From positions 778,923 to 842,922 of the forward strand of contig CM041204.1 in assembly GCA_023078555.1 (NCBI GenBank): a stretch of 64,000 nucleotides of DNA, read 5' to 3'. The stretch comes from Ulva prolifera. Its lineage: Eukaryota > Chlorophyta > Ulvophyceae > Ulvales > Ulvaceae. Of the stretch, positions 1-12,558 are shown in pieces. The notes under the pieces were generated by a model. It searched no databases. It saw nothing but the letters and a program-made list of their open reading frames with translations, and was not told the DNA's origin. The position numbers were made by a program, and so were the translations under genes. Each line of letters begins with the position of its first letter. The stretch's first letter is position 1.

Positions 1-182
1 TCTGGTCACTACGCCGCGCCACGCCAAAATATATATTTACGCACCAAAACTGTGCTCAGAGTAGTTCTATGCTGCTGTGTCTCATGCAGCATCTCCATCG
101 GCACGCCAGCCTCGCTGACGCTGCCAACTATGCGTATGCCACTCATGCATCACGCACCCACACTGGAATGACACCTACTGCA

Positions 183-913
183 TTATGGGAGCCCGGAGAT
201 TGCAGCAGATGCAGGGAAGCCCCTTCGTGGGGGCGCCGGAGCAGCAATCACCTCCGGTTGCTCTGTACCCTCATTCCCCTCATCGCCTTCGTTGCCTTCG
301 TTCCCCTCATCGCCCTCGTTTCCTTCATTCCCCTCATTCCCATCGTAGTCGGCAGATGCCAGGAAGCCAGTCGCACCGCCCTCATCACCCTCATCCCCCT
401 CATTACCCTCATCACCCTCGTCACCCTCATCGCCTTCGTCCCCCTCATCGCCCTCGTCATCACCATCAGCCTCGTTTACATCTGTCGCCACGACCTCCAC
501 CGCCTCAGTCTCCTCCTCATCAACCACTGCAACCGCGACGGCCTCCTCCGACTGCACTGGCGGCAGTGGTGTCGGCGCCGGTGGAGAAAGCACCGGCGTT
601 GGTGTCGCCAGGGTGCGGGGCGCAGTCACAGGCCCCCCCTCATCTCCTTCATCCCCCTCATTGCCCTCATTGCCCTCATCTGCAGCACCAGAGATTGCTG
701 CCGAGGCCGGGAATCCACGGCCCCGGCGAGTGCTAAGGCGCGGCCGCGGCGATGTCACAGCAGAGCCTCCCTCATTCCCTTCATTGCCCTCGTTTCCTTC
801 ATTGCCCTCGTTGCCCTCGTTGCCTTCGTTCCCCTCATTGCCCTCGTCGCCCTCATTGCCCTCGTTCCCCTCGTTGAATCCGTCTGTAGAGGCGGAGCTT
901 CCGGCAGAACCAT
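183..913 (-). CDS. acidic (N/D)EG-repeat protein, 3' terminal exon (copy 1)
   Basis: Minus-strand open frame from a CTGCAG acceptor (exon begins at 913 with two bases completing a split codon) to a TAA stop at 183-185, about 243 residues. It consists of long runs of Asn-Glu-Gly and Asp-Glu-Gly triplets broken by Pro/Ala/Thr linkers and a Val/Glu-rich stretch. The motif GFPASAAISG occurs twice, once between repeat blocks and once at the very C-terminus. The protein must be highly acidic and disordered. No domain was recognised and no function is proposed. Upstream exons were not located with confidence; a Pro/Ala-rich frame at about 1140-1340 (minus) is a candidate but its splice phase does not fit. 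The reading frame was chosen over the plus-strand frames because the linkers look like protein only in this frame. Confidence 0.55.
268..875 (-). repeat. 9-bp coding minisatellite (triplet-codon repeat)
   Basis: Four blocks (about 268-345, 379-468, 637-682, 766-875) of a degenerate CCCTCATTG / CCCTCGTTC unit. Read on the minus strand the unit gives Asn/Asp-Glu-Gly. On the plus strand it stays open in other frames as well, giving Leu/Ile/Val-rich or Ser/Leu/Pro-rich shadows. The same array is present at 24926-25533. Confidence 0.85.
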
Positions 914-1329
914 CTGCAGGCCACCAGACACATTGGCGATGCATGACGGGCATGCACAGGGCGATGGGTGGTGTGGACAGGCAGATCATGTGCGCTTGCC
1001 GGCTGACAATGCAGTCAGCTGCAGGGCCAATTTCCATGCCCCAATGGCTGCAGACACACAATAGCTTGGTGGCCCGACAGAAACGAGGGCGCCCGGTTCG
1101 ATGCAGGCTGCTGCAGTGCATGATACACATGCATGTGGGTGCACATTGACAATGTGCTGGAGCAGACGCCTTGAGGAAGTAATGTTGCTGGGGAGGATGG
1201 CGGATTCCGTGCAGGAGCATGCAGGGACTCGGGTGCAGACGTCACCGTCGCCGCAGCCGGGCCGAGTGGCACCAGCGGATGGACAGTGCGCAGGCTTGGG
1301 GTGACAGTTCCTGGTGGCCGACGCAAGGC

Positions 1330-1397
1330 TGCTGTGTGTGACAAGGACAAAGCAAGCAGGCAGGTAGCACCGCGAGCAACAACAACCAGGGGAACCG
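1330..1397 (-). repeat. short dispersed element, inverted partner of 4842-4907
   Basis: The reverse complement of 1330-1397 matches 4842-4907 over about 66 nt with a few small differences (extra TTG, one missing A, one or two substitutions). Both contain CTCGCGGTGCTACCTGCC and end near a CACACAGCA stretch. The copies lie 3.4 kb apart in opposite orientation. Nature unknown; it could be a relic of a short mobile element. Present again at 25988-26055. Confidence 0.7.
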
Positions 1398-1542
1398 TGC
1401 AGGCTGCTGTGTTTGAAGACATGGCGTCTACGTGGTGGTGCATCAATACCAAGGTCTTGTGTTTAAGCAATGTGAATTTTTCATGGAGCATGTTCACATC
1501 ACTGCACCATATGGTGCCTGCTCGAACCGCTCTGGCTTAATT

Positions 1543-1592
1543 GGAATGGCACAGCTGTGTCTGAGCAGGAATGGCACAGCTGTGTCTGAGCA
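1543..1592 (+). repeat. 25-bp tandem duplication
   Basis: A 25-nt unit beginning GGAATGGCACAGC occurs twice in perfect tandem (1543-1567 and 1568-1592). It is duplicated again at 26201-26250 as part of the large repeat. Confidence 0.9.
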
Positions 1593-4500
1593 GCCGAGGA
1601 GGCGCACCAGCTTGGAGTGCCCGGTGCATGCCCTGCAAAGCCCTGCCAGGGAGCTGGACTCTGGTCCCTTGCCTGGACAGCTGCAGCTGTCGGCCATGCG
1701 CCAGGTGAGGGGCTGTCAAAGCCAGCAGGGAGATGATTGTTGGAGCAAACATGATGAAGACTTGTGTTGGTGGCTTGAGCTGCTAGTTGAATCTGTGCTG
1801 TGCTGCTGCGCGTTGCAGTCTTCCTTCACTTCCTTGTCGCACGAGAAGGGCTTACACTGCACACGGGCTGGCACGTGTGAGGTGATACCCCCTTGACAAA
1901 ATTTCGATGCCACGGAGGTACAGTCAGAACTTACGCACCTATCACGCAATTGTGCACAACAGGGCGCTGGCACCGCGGCCCACAGGGCCGACCCACGGGG
2001 CCAACCACCAGCTTGCAGGCCGGCATGTGCGCCTCAGTACGAAACGTCCGCAGACTGCAGTTCTGAGTTACGACGCGGACCAGAACAATTCAGCAAGGCG
2101 GCCACATGTGGTGTCTTAGACTCATCGACCGGAATTCTGTCCGCGGGAACATATCTCAGATGGAGATACGACTCTATCCTGAGCAGTTGAATCCACGAGG
2201 TGCGATAGCAATCACGAGTCGATGGATTCACGACAGGAACAGCCGCGTAATAGCACCCCTGAAGTGTCTACCTATCCCCGCAAGCCCCAGATCTAGAAGG
2301 CTGGGCCGCAGTCGTACACTATTGCGGTGCAGCAGGTGCATCGCGGAGAATTCACAAGCCGCCGTAGCAAGACGTGTGTATGCATGCACAACCATCATGT
2401 ATGGATGTTCTGGCCGCAGCCGGGCATTCTTTGACAATTCGACGTGCATGTGTGTGCATGCGCACGTGCTGGATACATCGCTGCATGGGCCCGGGCCGGC
2501 ACCGTGGCCGGCACTGGCGCAAGAACAGCTGCGCTTGGTTACCACTTCCTGATAATCTGGTGCAGGAGTCAATCGCGTGATGCGAGGGCGATCGCGTCGC
2601 AGAGTTGGGGTCATGCAGCTGCACGAGAGCAACGCCACGCGCCGAGGACAATTGCAACTTCCGTCAGTCGTCACAGTACTCAGTCAGACGGACAACCCAT
2701 GGCCAGGCAGGGGCACCACGGCACACAGTTCACATCCAGCGTCCGCACAGATCGAATATTTATTGGGCAGTCGCGTGGGAATGCGCTTGTGCGTTTCCTA
2801 GCCCCAGCTGACAAGACCAGTGCGCATTCGCTGACCAGCGACATCCGCACTTTCGCAAGCCGTAGCGCTGCCAGATGCCAGCACAGCGGGAAACAACCAC
2901 GCTGCAGAACTCAATAATTTGATTACTGTAAACACATTGTGAATGGCCTAATTTTGGAAGCAATTAGGGCACAGCAGGACTACATAGCCAGCCCGTATGC
3001 ACGAACAGGCCTGGGCAGCGACAGCTCAGGCGTGCGGGACCAAACTGCGCCTACAACATGCAACGGACCTTCCTTAAAATCATTTTCGCAGCCTAGATGC
3101 ATAGGTCAGGATGGTAAATGCTCGTTCGCAACCTCGACGCCTGCACCGACATACACAGCCTCCATAAATGCGTATAAGCGTGCAGGTATCACACCTCTGA
3201 CTCTGATATCCAGCACCTGTAACTAGCAGATTGACTTCGTGATTGTATGAGTCTGATGTACGGCAGTGGGATGCTGTGCTGGTCACTCCAGTCGAACAGT
3301 GCTGAAGAAAACTGAGGTGGCAGCATAAATGTACCTGGTCACTGCTCGGAGGAATTCGAGGGCTGGCCGACGAGTCTCGCAGATGCATGCAATCACGATG
3401 TGGATGCAGTGGCTAACAGCTCATGGAAAGCAGTAGCACTCAGCACAGTGCTGCGCGACGGTGCGCTATGGCCTCACCATCACATCATGTTGCTTAGTCA
3501 CGCGGCAGCCGAATTCCTTGCCGAGCCAAATTTTCTGCAGCGAAGACGATTGTCGACAATCATCATGGTTGCGGACGTGGAATCCTTCGACCGTGGTCTT
3601 TCTGTTGGCTGAGGACCGCTCACTCTGAAGGTGGACCCGCCCCGTCCTACGGCACACCTCGCCCTCACAATCCTTCATCTCAGTAAAGGAGGAATGTGCT
3701 GTGGAGGTCAGAAAATTGGTCACTTGCGTGTATGTGATAGATTTCTTTGAGACATTCCGTGTCCCAGTGACGTACAGAACAGTGCCCAGGAATCGGGGCA
3801 GCTTCAGGTCTCTGGTGGCATGCCTCCTGTCACGCCAGTGTCATGCCCCGCATAAGCGCCAAGTTTACACGACCTCTTCTTTTGTCGCTAACAGTGCTAT
3901 TCAAAGATGTGCACACTTACATGTGCAGATGGTGGGAGGGCAGAGGCACTCAACTGGGATGTCAAGTGCCACACAACATTGAAGCCATTGATCAGTGTCC
4001 TTGGGTGCACTGCCCTGCTCGAGCTCCCTGTCAGATGAGTCACAGCATGGTGCCATATCTGCAGAGGCTTTACAGATAGCTTTGGGAAACTCTGTGGAAT
4101 GCCATGTTGCTCTCGGTGACATGTTGTCCACCAGGCCACGGATGCAGAGCATGCAAACATTATGCAGAAACAATATGCGCATCGAGCATGCCAAATGTTG
4201 AATTATGCCCTGCTAGTCCAAGGCGCTGCTGCATTCTGGGCAGAAGGTTTCATTGTGATGACAGTCGTGGCTGCTTGTGCGTTCGCAGGTGCCCATTGAA
4301 TGATATTGTTCTGTTGCGCAAGCGTTCCCTTTCCCCGCCCATGTTGTACTCTGTCTGGAACCAGGCAAATCTCAGTTCTCCCAGTAGTTGCAGTTATGCT
4401 GTATACAGAAAAGTCCTTGCCGTAAATGATGTCTTTATCTTTTCCTGGCGAGTCAGCTGGAAATTACTCAAAGAGCAGATGTTAATGCATAGCACACAAC

Positions 4501-4841
4501 TGCAGGTCACACCAACTGTGATCACAGTGACCCCTTGCTGTCAGGCTGTGATGCCGCCATTATGTCGTTCGGTGGCGTTTGGGTGTTGCCCTGACTGGAC
4601 GCTGTGTACAACCTGCAAATTGTATCATCATGCATGAGGTGTCTTCGTGTGTCATGCACGCACACAGCACCCGGCTGGTGGGCGGGGTGCGGGTGGGGGT
4701 GCGCGTGTGGGTGTACATGTGCTCGTGGGTCTTGGGTGCGATGTTTGTGCGTATTTGTGGCTGTGTGGCTGTGGCCGGCGCGGGTGCTGGTGGTGCGTGG
4801 ATGTGTTGGTGTGTGCTGCGTGTGGATTGTTGGGTAGTGCG

Positions 4842-4907
4842 CGGTTCCCCTGGTTGCTGCTCGCGGTGCTACCTGCCATGCTTGCTTTGTCCTTGTAACA
4901 CACAGCA
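4842..4907 (+). repeat. short dispersed element, inverted partner of 1330-1397
   Basis: Opposite-strand near-copy of 1330-1397, lying at the right end of a G/T-rich stretch. Present again at 29500-29565 in repeat copy 2. Confidence 0.7.
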
Positions 4908-7900
4908 CCCGGCCTCAGCCTGACAGGAACCCACTGAACACGCACCCATATACCCCCACACGGTGGGGTGGGTGTGGCGGACCTTTGGTGGTCCTGGGCG
5001 TGGCTCGTGTAGCTGTCCTGCTGTGCATGAGAGCCGTGGGCAGACTTGACATGTGACAGTGTCTGCTGGGATTGCTGTGCTTGCTGCGCCCGACGGCTTG
5101 TTCCTTGCAACACGGGGCCACTTCGGCGCGCAGACGCGCATACCCACACACACACACACCCACACCCACTTGGCCCCACCCATACGCCTCAACCACACAC
5201 AGCTCCGAGCCCACAAACAGAACAACCCCGCCGCCTCCCTCACAGCCAAGGTGGCCCAATCTGCCGCTTGCCCCTCGCTCTGCTGGGGCCCCCCCCAGCC
5301 CCCGCACCCGGTCCCGTCCTGGGACAGTCACCTATCTACAGACCCAAACCCGCACGGCACGCGGCGGCACGCGGACCCAGAACCACCGACACAACCCACA
5401 CACACCCAGGCAGAGGCAAGCCCGGGCCAAAGCACACGCAGGGGCGCAACGGGGCCATGCCCGGAGCCGTGCCCGACGACTAGCGAAGACGGATGCACGT
5501 CGCCGCGCGCCTACACGGCAGCGGCGTCCGGATCCGAGGGCCGGCGAGAGGGTGTGCAGTGGGAAGGTGTTGGGTAGTCATGTGCGCCAGCCCCGCTGGC
5601 GGTCGGTGGATGGGTGTCCGCGGCATTGTGATTGCACTTGATGCATGCATTGCGAAACAGTCGGACACATCGAGTCCGCATCGCACTCCTTCCCGACGCA
5701 ACTTGGCCTGTAGCCCCTTCTGTTTCGATGGAGTCACGTAGATCGCAGGCCGTACTTTGCAGGCTGACCACAAACTGCACCATCTTGCTGTGGGACGCTC
5801 TTCGCACCACAGGATTCCCGAAGCAGCGGCAATCGCTGAAACTGTACCATATGGCTCGGGGGCACCAGGTGCCAGCGAGGGCACCAGGTGCCAGCTCCCA
5901 GGGGCACCTGGTGGTGGATCACTGTTGCTGTCACACGCACTTGACTGTGAGTAGGATCCTGTTCTCTGCCACCATGAACGCATTAGTATGTGGCACCATT
6001 GGCCATGCATCACCCCAAACACTGAGTTTCTACACAACCATGCAGAGTGCTTGCTCTCACCCGCCTGTGCACTTCAAGCTGCCGTGCGCCAAACTTGAGC
6101 CAACAATGTGCACAATCCAGCCATCGCAGCCACACTCACAGCCACAACTCACAGCCACAATCCGAGCACGCCAAATTGATTTGCTCGTGGTTCTCGATCG
6201 CATGAGAGCTAAACATCTCTGTTCGTTCATACTTTTGAGGAACATGAATGTGAACAGTGCAGAAGATCAGTTGATGCTCCAGGGCTGCCAGGATGGGCTA
6301 TTCTGGTTCAACCAGGGCTCCAATGTATGAAAAGTGTACCACATGCAAGGCGCAGAGTCACCGCCAGGTCCTGCACAGAAATGTGAGGACAAAACACATG
6401 AAAACTTATCTGAAATGCTGAGAACTCCCACTACAGCACCCTCGCCACAAATTCCACCAATACCACGGCTACTCTACTCTGTCCACGTCCACGTCCATGG
6501 TGAATTGCATCAACGTGCGTAGTACAGCTGGAGCTTGGCTGCAGTAGCCCCACTCCTCGGGTGAGTTTGCCAGCAGCAGCCCAAGTAGGATCTGCACGGC
6601 CAGGCAAGGGTTGTTTCAGCAGGTGCTAGTTTATTATCAGTGCATGACCATGAGCCACAGCAATTGCCTCATCAGCATGGTGCAGAGCACATGAATCTGC
6701 CACTCTCACTTGAAACAGGCACACATTGCTTGTGCAAGATAGCCCGGTGCAAGAACAAGATAGCCCAAATCAGACATGGCAGCTGCTTGACCCTGACGAA
6801 AAGCATTGCAGCGGAGCGTGTCGAGTTCTTGTTTCAGCTTAACCGTTATTAGCTACACACATCCCTGGAGGTGCAACACACAAGAACATCCAGCCAAGTG
6901 GACACCCTGCTGTCATGATAGTAGTGTGAATCTCTACCTCAAGTGCTGCAAAGCAAGGTGATGTCCTGAGCTCAGCACATGCAGGAAAAACTGGACGCGG
7001 AAAGAACACGCCATGGCACTCGGACCAAACTCCTTATGAGATAGTTGAAAATGAAATTCTGAGCAGTATCTGTCGACCGCGCACTGATGCGCACAACCGG
7101 GGGCTGGACTGGCGCTGAAGTACATACGGACACAAAGCAGGCATACCTGGTTCGAATGGACCTGCGGATGGTTAACATTGTCAAACTTCCATCTACCAGT
7201 TCTTGCTTCACAGTATGCGAGTTACTTCATGGTATCGCATCTGCAGCTTGCTTGGCATTGAAGTGTGCGAGTCACCTCACGACATCACGCCGGACCATCG
7301 AGGGCAGGTGCACAATTCACGGCAAAACTGCTGCTAGATCACGGAGCTCAGGGTTATTGCAGGCAGTATATCAGTACCGGCATGTCAGAGATGGAGTTTT
7401 GCGCAACATACTGAGATTTGAAGCATGCAGGAAGCCTTCATACAGAGACTACCCCAATTCTCCGACAATTGGTGCAGCAAATTGCAGCCGTTTCAACATC
7501 TATGCGCCTGCCAAGGCTCAAAGGTGTTCGTCCCGCGCTCAGATGCACAGCTTCAAGCTAGTCGACAATGCCCCACGTCGCCACGTCACAAGCTTTCGGC
7601 CCAAGACAAGGCCGTCACTGCGGGAATGTGGCTAGCCACGAAGGTGAAGGTATGTGCGCTGAAAGCCCAATCTAGCGGCTCACGCTTCGTGCGCACGGCT
7701 GACATTTAGACAAGCAGTCTTTCGTGCAAGATCGTGTGAGAACAGGCCAAACTCGCGATACCTCTGAATGCACAGCCAGTTGTCATGTACGATGCTTGCA
7801 GCAGTCAGCGGCGTCCAGCGTAAGGTTAACAAAATGGACGCTGAGCTTCCTCAAGTACAATCGATGTTGTCAAGTGTTGCGCATCTGAGGATTCTGACAT

Positions 7901-8383
7901 TTTGCGGTCTACGAAGATATGCACTGTTAAAAAATGAAGAATCCGCATTAACAGCAACCTTGTCCATTTGATTGATCAGTGTCGACCACATGATCTCTTC
8001 TGGTATCGGCTTGTTTGGTCTCCATATAGATTGCCTACTGCGTCGGAACGCACCGCACCGGTCCACTGGTACCGAATCAATGCATGCGCGATTCACCGGC
8101 ATTGCAGATGTTCAGCGAAAACAGCAGCTGTGATACCATCTGGCCTCCATCAGTGCCTGACTCCATACTGACCTTGAAGAAGCGACGGCCAGACCAGGTT
8201 GCTTTCTTGTAATTTGCACTTGATCGGCTTGGCCCGGACCATACACTGACTGCCCTGTACGCGAAGCCCGCCAATTCTTTACATGTCTCCCCCAAGTGAC
8301 GTTTAGGCAAAGTGAGTCGGCCCCACTTTTACCACTGTTCATTGTGAGCACCCTGCGGCTCTTCTCCCGGCGCGTCCTGCGCG

Positions 8384-9822
8384 ATGATCCTCAGCACTCG
8401 CACATGCAATCACAGTCCTTTCGGAGCGCCTATCCGTGTCTCTCGTGTAGAATCGACTTCTAGAGCCACTTCCAAAGCCCAGTTTAGAGTCACGTTAGTA
8501 ACTCCCAAGGGTAGAAAGAAACTGGACGTCGAAGAAGACGTTTACATTCTTGACGCTGCCGAGGTGCGGATGAAGCTCCGGCCCTTCCGGCAACATACGT
8601 AAGTTGCCACAGCATGTCAGCCAAGCATGCATATTTCAGTTACACGGCTGGGTCTGAATAATTTGCCTGGGCATGCACGACGTTTTCAGCGAGTGCTGCC
8701 TTCGTTGCTTGCTCCGTGAGCATGTTTCAACAGCAACATCTGTACGGCGGCAATGTAGGCACACTGTACGAAAATATGGGCTACGCTGCACATCTGAAGG
8801 GTCCTTGCTAAGTTTGACCAAGCACTATTGCGTGAGATGTCTGCTACCTCCGTGACCACCGCAGTTTGCACAGATAATCCCAGCCTGCCAACTCCTATGG
8901 ACAGTATGCAACACACATGCTCATATGTAGTCGACTGGTGGACGATCCGGGACGACTCTCCTGCGTGTCCTGGATGTGGGAGATGTGCTGCAATGGGTTG
9001 CGCATTTGTGCACCCCCAACGAGAGAGGTAGCCGGTCCGACTGATGCTTTGCATCATCAGCTGACAGTTGATATTACGGGGCCACAATCATGGCATCCAG
9101 TTGGGTTGCAGGAGCAGTGAGTTGTCCTCTGGTCATGGCCATGCGCAACCATACAGAGGCAACCCTGTGCCAAATGTGCCTGTGTGGACTACTTAGCTCT
9201 CTTTGTCGCTCTTGATTTTGACACGTTGACAGTTTCCTCTGCCTGCAAATGCTGTGAGTAGCAATGTGGTGTGCAGGTTGCTGGCATCAACCTGCCCTAC
9301 TCTTGCCGTGCTGGCTCCTGCTCCTCATGTCTAGGCTTGTTGTTGGTGCGACCTGCTTCATGTTCGAAAGCATATCAATTTCCTCTCACATTTCCTTTGC
9401 ACGGTACCTACGTAGGTACTGCCAGGTTGCGCAGCAGTGCATTTGGCACACATCCACACTCTCTCTGCCGTCATCACAGGTCCTGTGCTAGCATCTCTTG
9501 GCTGTCATTCCAGCCCTGAACATACTGCCTGCCGGTCCTGGATAAGTAGAGTTCATGCAAGATACCTGACGCTACACCATTTGACTGCAGCATACTCGAT
9601 CTTGCGGAACAGGGTCTGGTAACATCAGGACATGCCCCAGATCATGCTAATGCCAATGCGGGAGGCTGACATCTGCCAGCGTTGCAGGAGGGAACTGTTG
9701 ACCAGTCAGACCAGAGCTTTCTTAGTGCAGACGATATAGCCAGCGGCCAGGTTCTGACCTGTGTTGCTTACCCCACGTCAGATGTAATCATCCAGACCCA
9801 CCAGGACGAGGACCTGCGCTGA
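8384..9822 (+). CDS. petF: plastid-type [2Fe-2S] ferredoxin, 3 exons (copy 1)
   Basis: Exons 8384-8563, 9277-9345 and 9688-9822 give 127 aa. Residues 1-32 are a Ser/Thr/Arg-rich chloroplast transit peptide; the mature part starts near [11 protein letters not shown] and ends ETHQ-like in [10 protein letters not shown]. Exon 1 stops at ILDAAE, exon 2 supplies [17 protein letters not shown], exon 3 supplies [12 protein letters not shown] and [11 protein letters not shown]. The four cluster cysteines are C70, C75, C78 and C108, with the family's 29-residue spacing between the last two. Donors are GTGCGG and GTGCGA, acceptors TGCAG, all phase 0. It accepts electrons from photosystem I in the stroma and passes them to FNR and other reductases (family knowledge). 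Oddity: the usual AGKV after the third cysteine reads LGLLL, unless a microexon was missed. A TGTAA at 10029, 207 nt past the stop, resembles the chlorophyte poly(A) signal. Confidence 0.93.
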
Positions 9823-11365
9823 GGCGAGCATGAAAGACATGAAACGACCTAGCTACTGCCGTAGACACTTTAACCATGCTGGCCAGCACGACCTCACCTG
9901 CTGTCCCTTTCCTCAGATTCCCAGGGCTGCTGATTCGCCGCCCACGCTGACAGCGCCGCCTTTGCAGATCTTCACTGCACCATGTGAAATCCAATTCTCA
10001 CCAGGTATATGAGCCCTGCTCGTATGGTTGTAAGAATGCCACATGCAATTCCTGGTAAACATGCAGCATGTTGGAATATCTCACAGTGCAATCTCTGGTG
10101 TCCTGCACATCTGTGCCGGCCTGATCTACACGTCCCCATATATATATAATCATGCCCAAGCCTGCATAGCGACGGCGCTGCAATAGCCGGAAGCTGGTCG
10201 TGCAACCGTTCCCCATGGTCCGCTCCTCGAGGCTGCTGAAGCCTGCATGTGAAGCTCGCATTTGTGTGGCATGTTTCTTGTCATTGTCCCGGTTCATATG
10301 TTGCTCTGGTGCGCTGCCGAATTGCAGATACGTCCGCCGTGACAAGCTTGTGATAGTCACAATGAAGCAACGCAGCGGTTGCAGTGGTTGTGGCACGCCA
10401 GGCACCAACAATCACATATCCCCCACACTCTCCCCTCCTGTTGAAGCCCAGCAAGTACTACTGGTTGTTGTGCCGCAACTCGGGCCCAGCTTGCCAATAA
10501 TGCTCAGCTGCTCCGCTCTCACTCAGAAAAACCTTACGCTTGCCAAGATCATCTATACCTCACATCTGTGTGCCTGCGGGTGGGCAGCACTAGTGGTGTT
10601 GGTGAGTGAGACACATCGCTGTCAGCCATGTGAAAAGCAGAATGTATTTTATGTTGTCGTCACTCCGATCATGCGCCGTGTCAGCTGGGAAAACTCCTTA
10701 CGGGCTCCAAGAGAGGTCGCACATCTCTGTCCCCCTGCACACAGGCAAAGGTGGCAGCAGGTGGCCCATACATAGCAGAATCTGGGTGTACATGCTACTT
10801 TGTGTGAGGAAACATCAATGTTCAATGTAAAATGTGCAGCTACTGTGTCTAGCTGTGCCCCTGCAAGGCGCAGGGCTCTTCCCCAGCGCTGCTGGCCACC
10901 TGCCTCCCACCTTTGGCCGCCCCGCAACCCTCCATGCTCAAGTAGGCCGGAGCCAAGGGGATGAAAGGGTGCAAAGCAAAGCGGGCAGCTGTACGCATGC
11001 GATCCATGCGAGCAGCGCTGTGGACCTGGACGAAGAGCCCTGGGTCTGGTTGACGTAATGGCAGCCCCCCTGGCAGCCCTGGCGGAGGCTGCATGTATAT
11101 GAGGCAACGCTGCAGGCAGCATGCTGCACTGGCATCCATTGGAATGGATCTACTGCGCTGCATCTGGGTGTGGCCATGCATGCGGTCGCACGCCAGCAGA
11201 GGCCTGCCACAGCCTGCTGCACTGACATACACATGCCAGGGCCCCTGCAGATGCCAGGGCCCCTGCAGGTCCACCATGTGTGGCCGTGGCCGCATCAGCT
11301 GCTGCCATTGAATCTCTGCACCTGAGCTGCAATGGACAGAGGTATTTCGAGGTAGCTAGAACACA

Positions 11366-11404
11366 GGCAGACACTGCTGGCAGACACTGCTGGCAGACAC
11401 TGGT
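11366..11404 (+). repeat. 13-bp tandem repeat, three units
   Basis: GGCAGACACTGCT occurs at 11366 and 11379, and with one change at 11392. Duplicated at 36024-36062. Confidence 0.85.
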
Positions 11405-11702
11405 GGCGTATACAGTGTGCAGTTATGACAGTAGATCTCATGTAGTAGCAATGTAGGCCTGGAAAGTGATGCTGCTTCATGATATATCATGATCTCTGGT
11501 GGGTAATCCACACTGATCAAGTAGGGAGCTTCCTGCCTGCGATGCTACGTGTCACCATCACAGTACCAGAAACTCACTCAGACAGCCATGCTGAGATTTG
11601 GTTCTAGGTTGTAGATCTGGGAAGCTGATGTGTGTATGATGGGTGGCAGTGCTGTGAGGATCCAAGCTAGATCTGACTGCTGACATACAGATGCATGGGC
11701 TG

Positions 11703-11836
11703 CTGTGGCAATCCAGTGATATGTACTAACTGAGGTAGAAAGTTCACTGGTTGATGCTGTATTACATGAACATCACGGCAAGTCGCGACGTGCAAGGATC
11801 CAGTGGTATAGCGGCCATATCACTGGATTGCCACAG
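11703..11836 (+). mobile_element. 134-bp MITE-like element with 21-bp perfect terminal inverted repeats
   Basis: The left end (11703-11723, core TGTGGCAATCCAGTG) is the exact reverse complement of the right end (11816-11836). No coding capacity. The flanks GCTG/CTGT show no clear target-site duplication. A shorter relative with the same ends sits at 12559-12610. This looks like a miniature inverted-repeat element moved by a transposase encoded elsewhere; that is inference. Duplicated at 36361-36494. Confidence 0.65.
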
Positions 11837-12558
11837 CTGTGCGTCTATTGGATACTGCATCTTAGTCCTCTACAGAGTTCTCAACAGATATACCTGGTGA
11901 GCATTGCAGATGATTGTTACTGTGCATGTCCGGGTGTGGTGTTTGTGCACTTGCATGTGTTGCTGCTATTCTGTGCCACAGTGGCTGCAGTGACTTTAGT
12001 TGTTCAATCTCTTGAGATATGTGTCTGAGGCCAATGCTGCTGTTGTGATGGGCCGGAAAAATGTACACCTGGTGGCCATCTGCCACCCGAATGTTGTCTG
12101 TGCAACACAAGGACCTCAGCATCTTGCATTACTGACTGATGCTGGCCCTGCAAGATTCAAAACAATGCTGTGGTAGTTACTGTGATAGTCATGGTGTGCA
12201 TCCAGGCGTACACCAAGTCTGGTCCCCCTGACCGCTCCCATCTAATTGGCCACATGAAATGCCTAGTCGTCCCTACATAGATCTCACACACGGAGGGGCA
12301 AGGCTGCATTCTGGCCACGGAGCCTGCACACAGAAGCACAGGGTGCAGCCTGCTCTGCCCTGGAGGCCAAGAAGCCCAGCACTGGGCGTCTGCACATGTC
12401 TCACAAGGTCATGTTACAAAGGCAGCTCAGCATGTATGTCCTGCCAGGACTGGGCAGTGCTTGTTGGATGCCCAGCAGTAGGGTAGCGCGTACTACGTAG
12501 TACTACATGTTTCTCGAAGTCCGAGATCCCCAAATCATTCATACACAGATGGAGCTTG

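Larger units (their letters stand above)
914..8383. other. 7.5 kb with no gene recognised (copy 1)
   Basis: Only short overlapping open frames without family resemblance. It holds the 25-bp tandem repeat, the inverted 66-nt element pair, a strand-biased G/T-rich stretch (about 4665-4850) followed by a C/A-rich stretch with a (CA)n run near 5143-5166, and repeated GGCACCAGGTGCC palindromes near 5860-5925. The 232-codon plus frame 5632-6330 and the 182-codon frame 7087-7635 have no protein-like composition bias. Upstream exons of the acidic-repeat gene may be hidden here. Confidence 0.6.

Noticed and set aside
69..1064. 331-codon plus-strand frame rich in Leu/Ile/Val that looks like a multi-pass membrane protein
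   Set aside because: It is the antisense shadow of the (N/D)EG codon repeat; outside the repeat its residues (many Cys, His, Arg, Trp) do not look like protein, whereas the minus frame has consistent acidic and Pro/Ala linkers and an acceptor.
5632..6330. 232-codon plus-strand frame in the repeat
   Set aside because: Composition is random-like (Cys/His/Met-rich), with no splice context or family resemblance.
7141..7170. GGTTCGAAT, resembling a tRNA T-loop
   Set aside because: The flanking five bases on each side do not pair, and no acceptor stem or anticodon arm fits.
11228..11272. Short direct repeat (CCAGGGCCCCTGCAG twice) considered as a CRISPR-like unit
   Set aside because: Only two units, palindromic, no spacers, and the context is eukaryotic.
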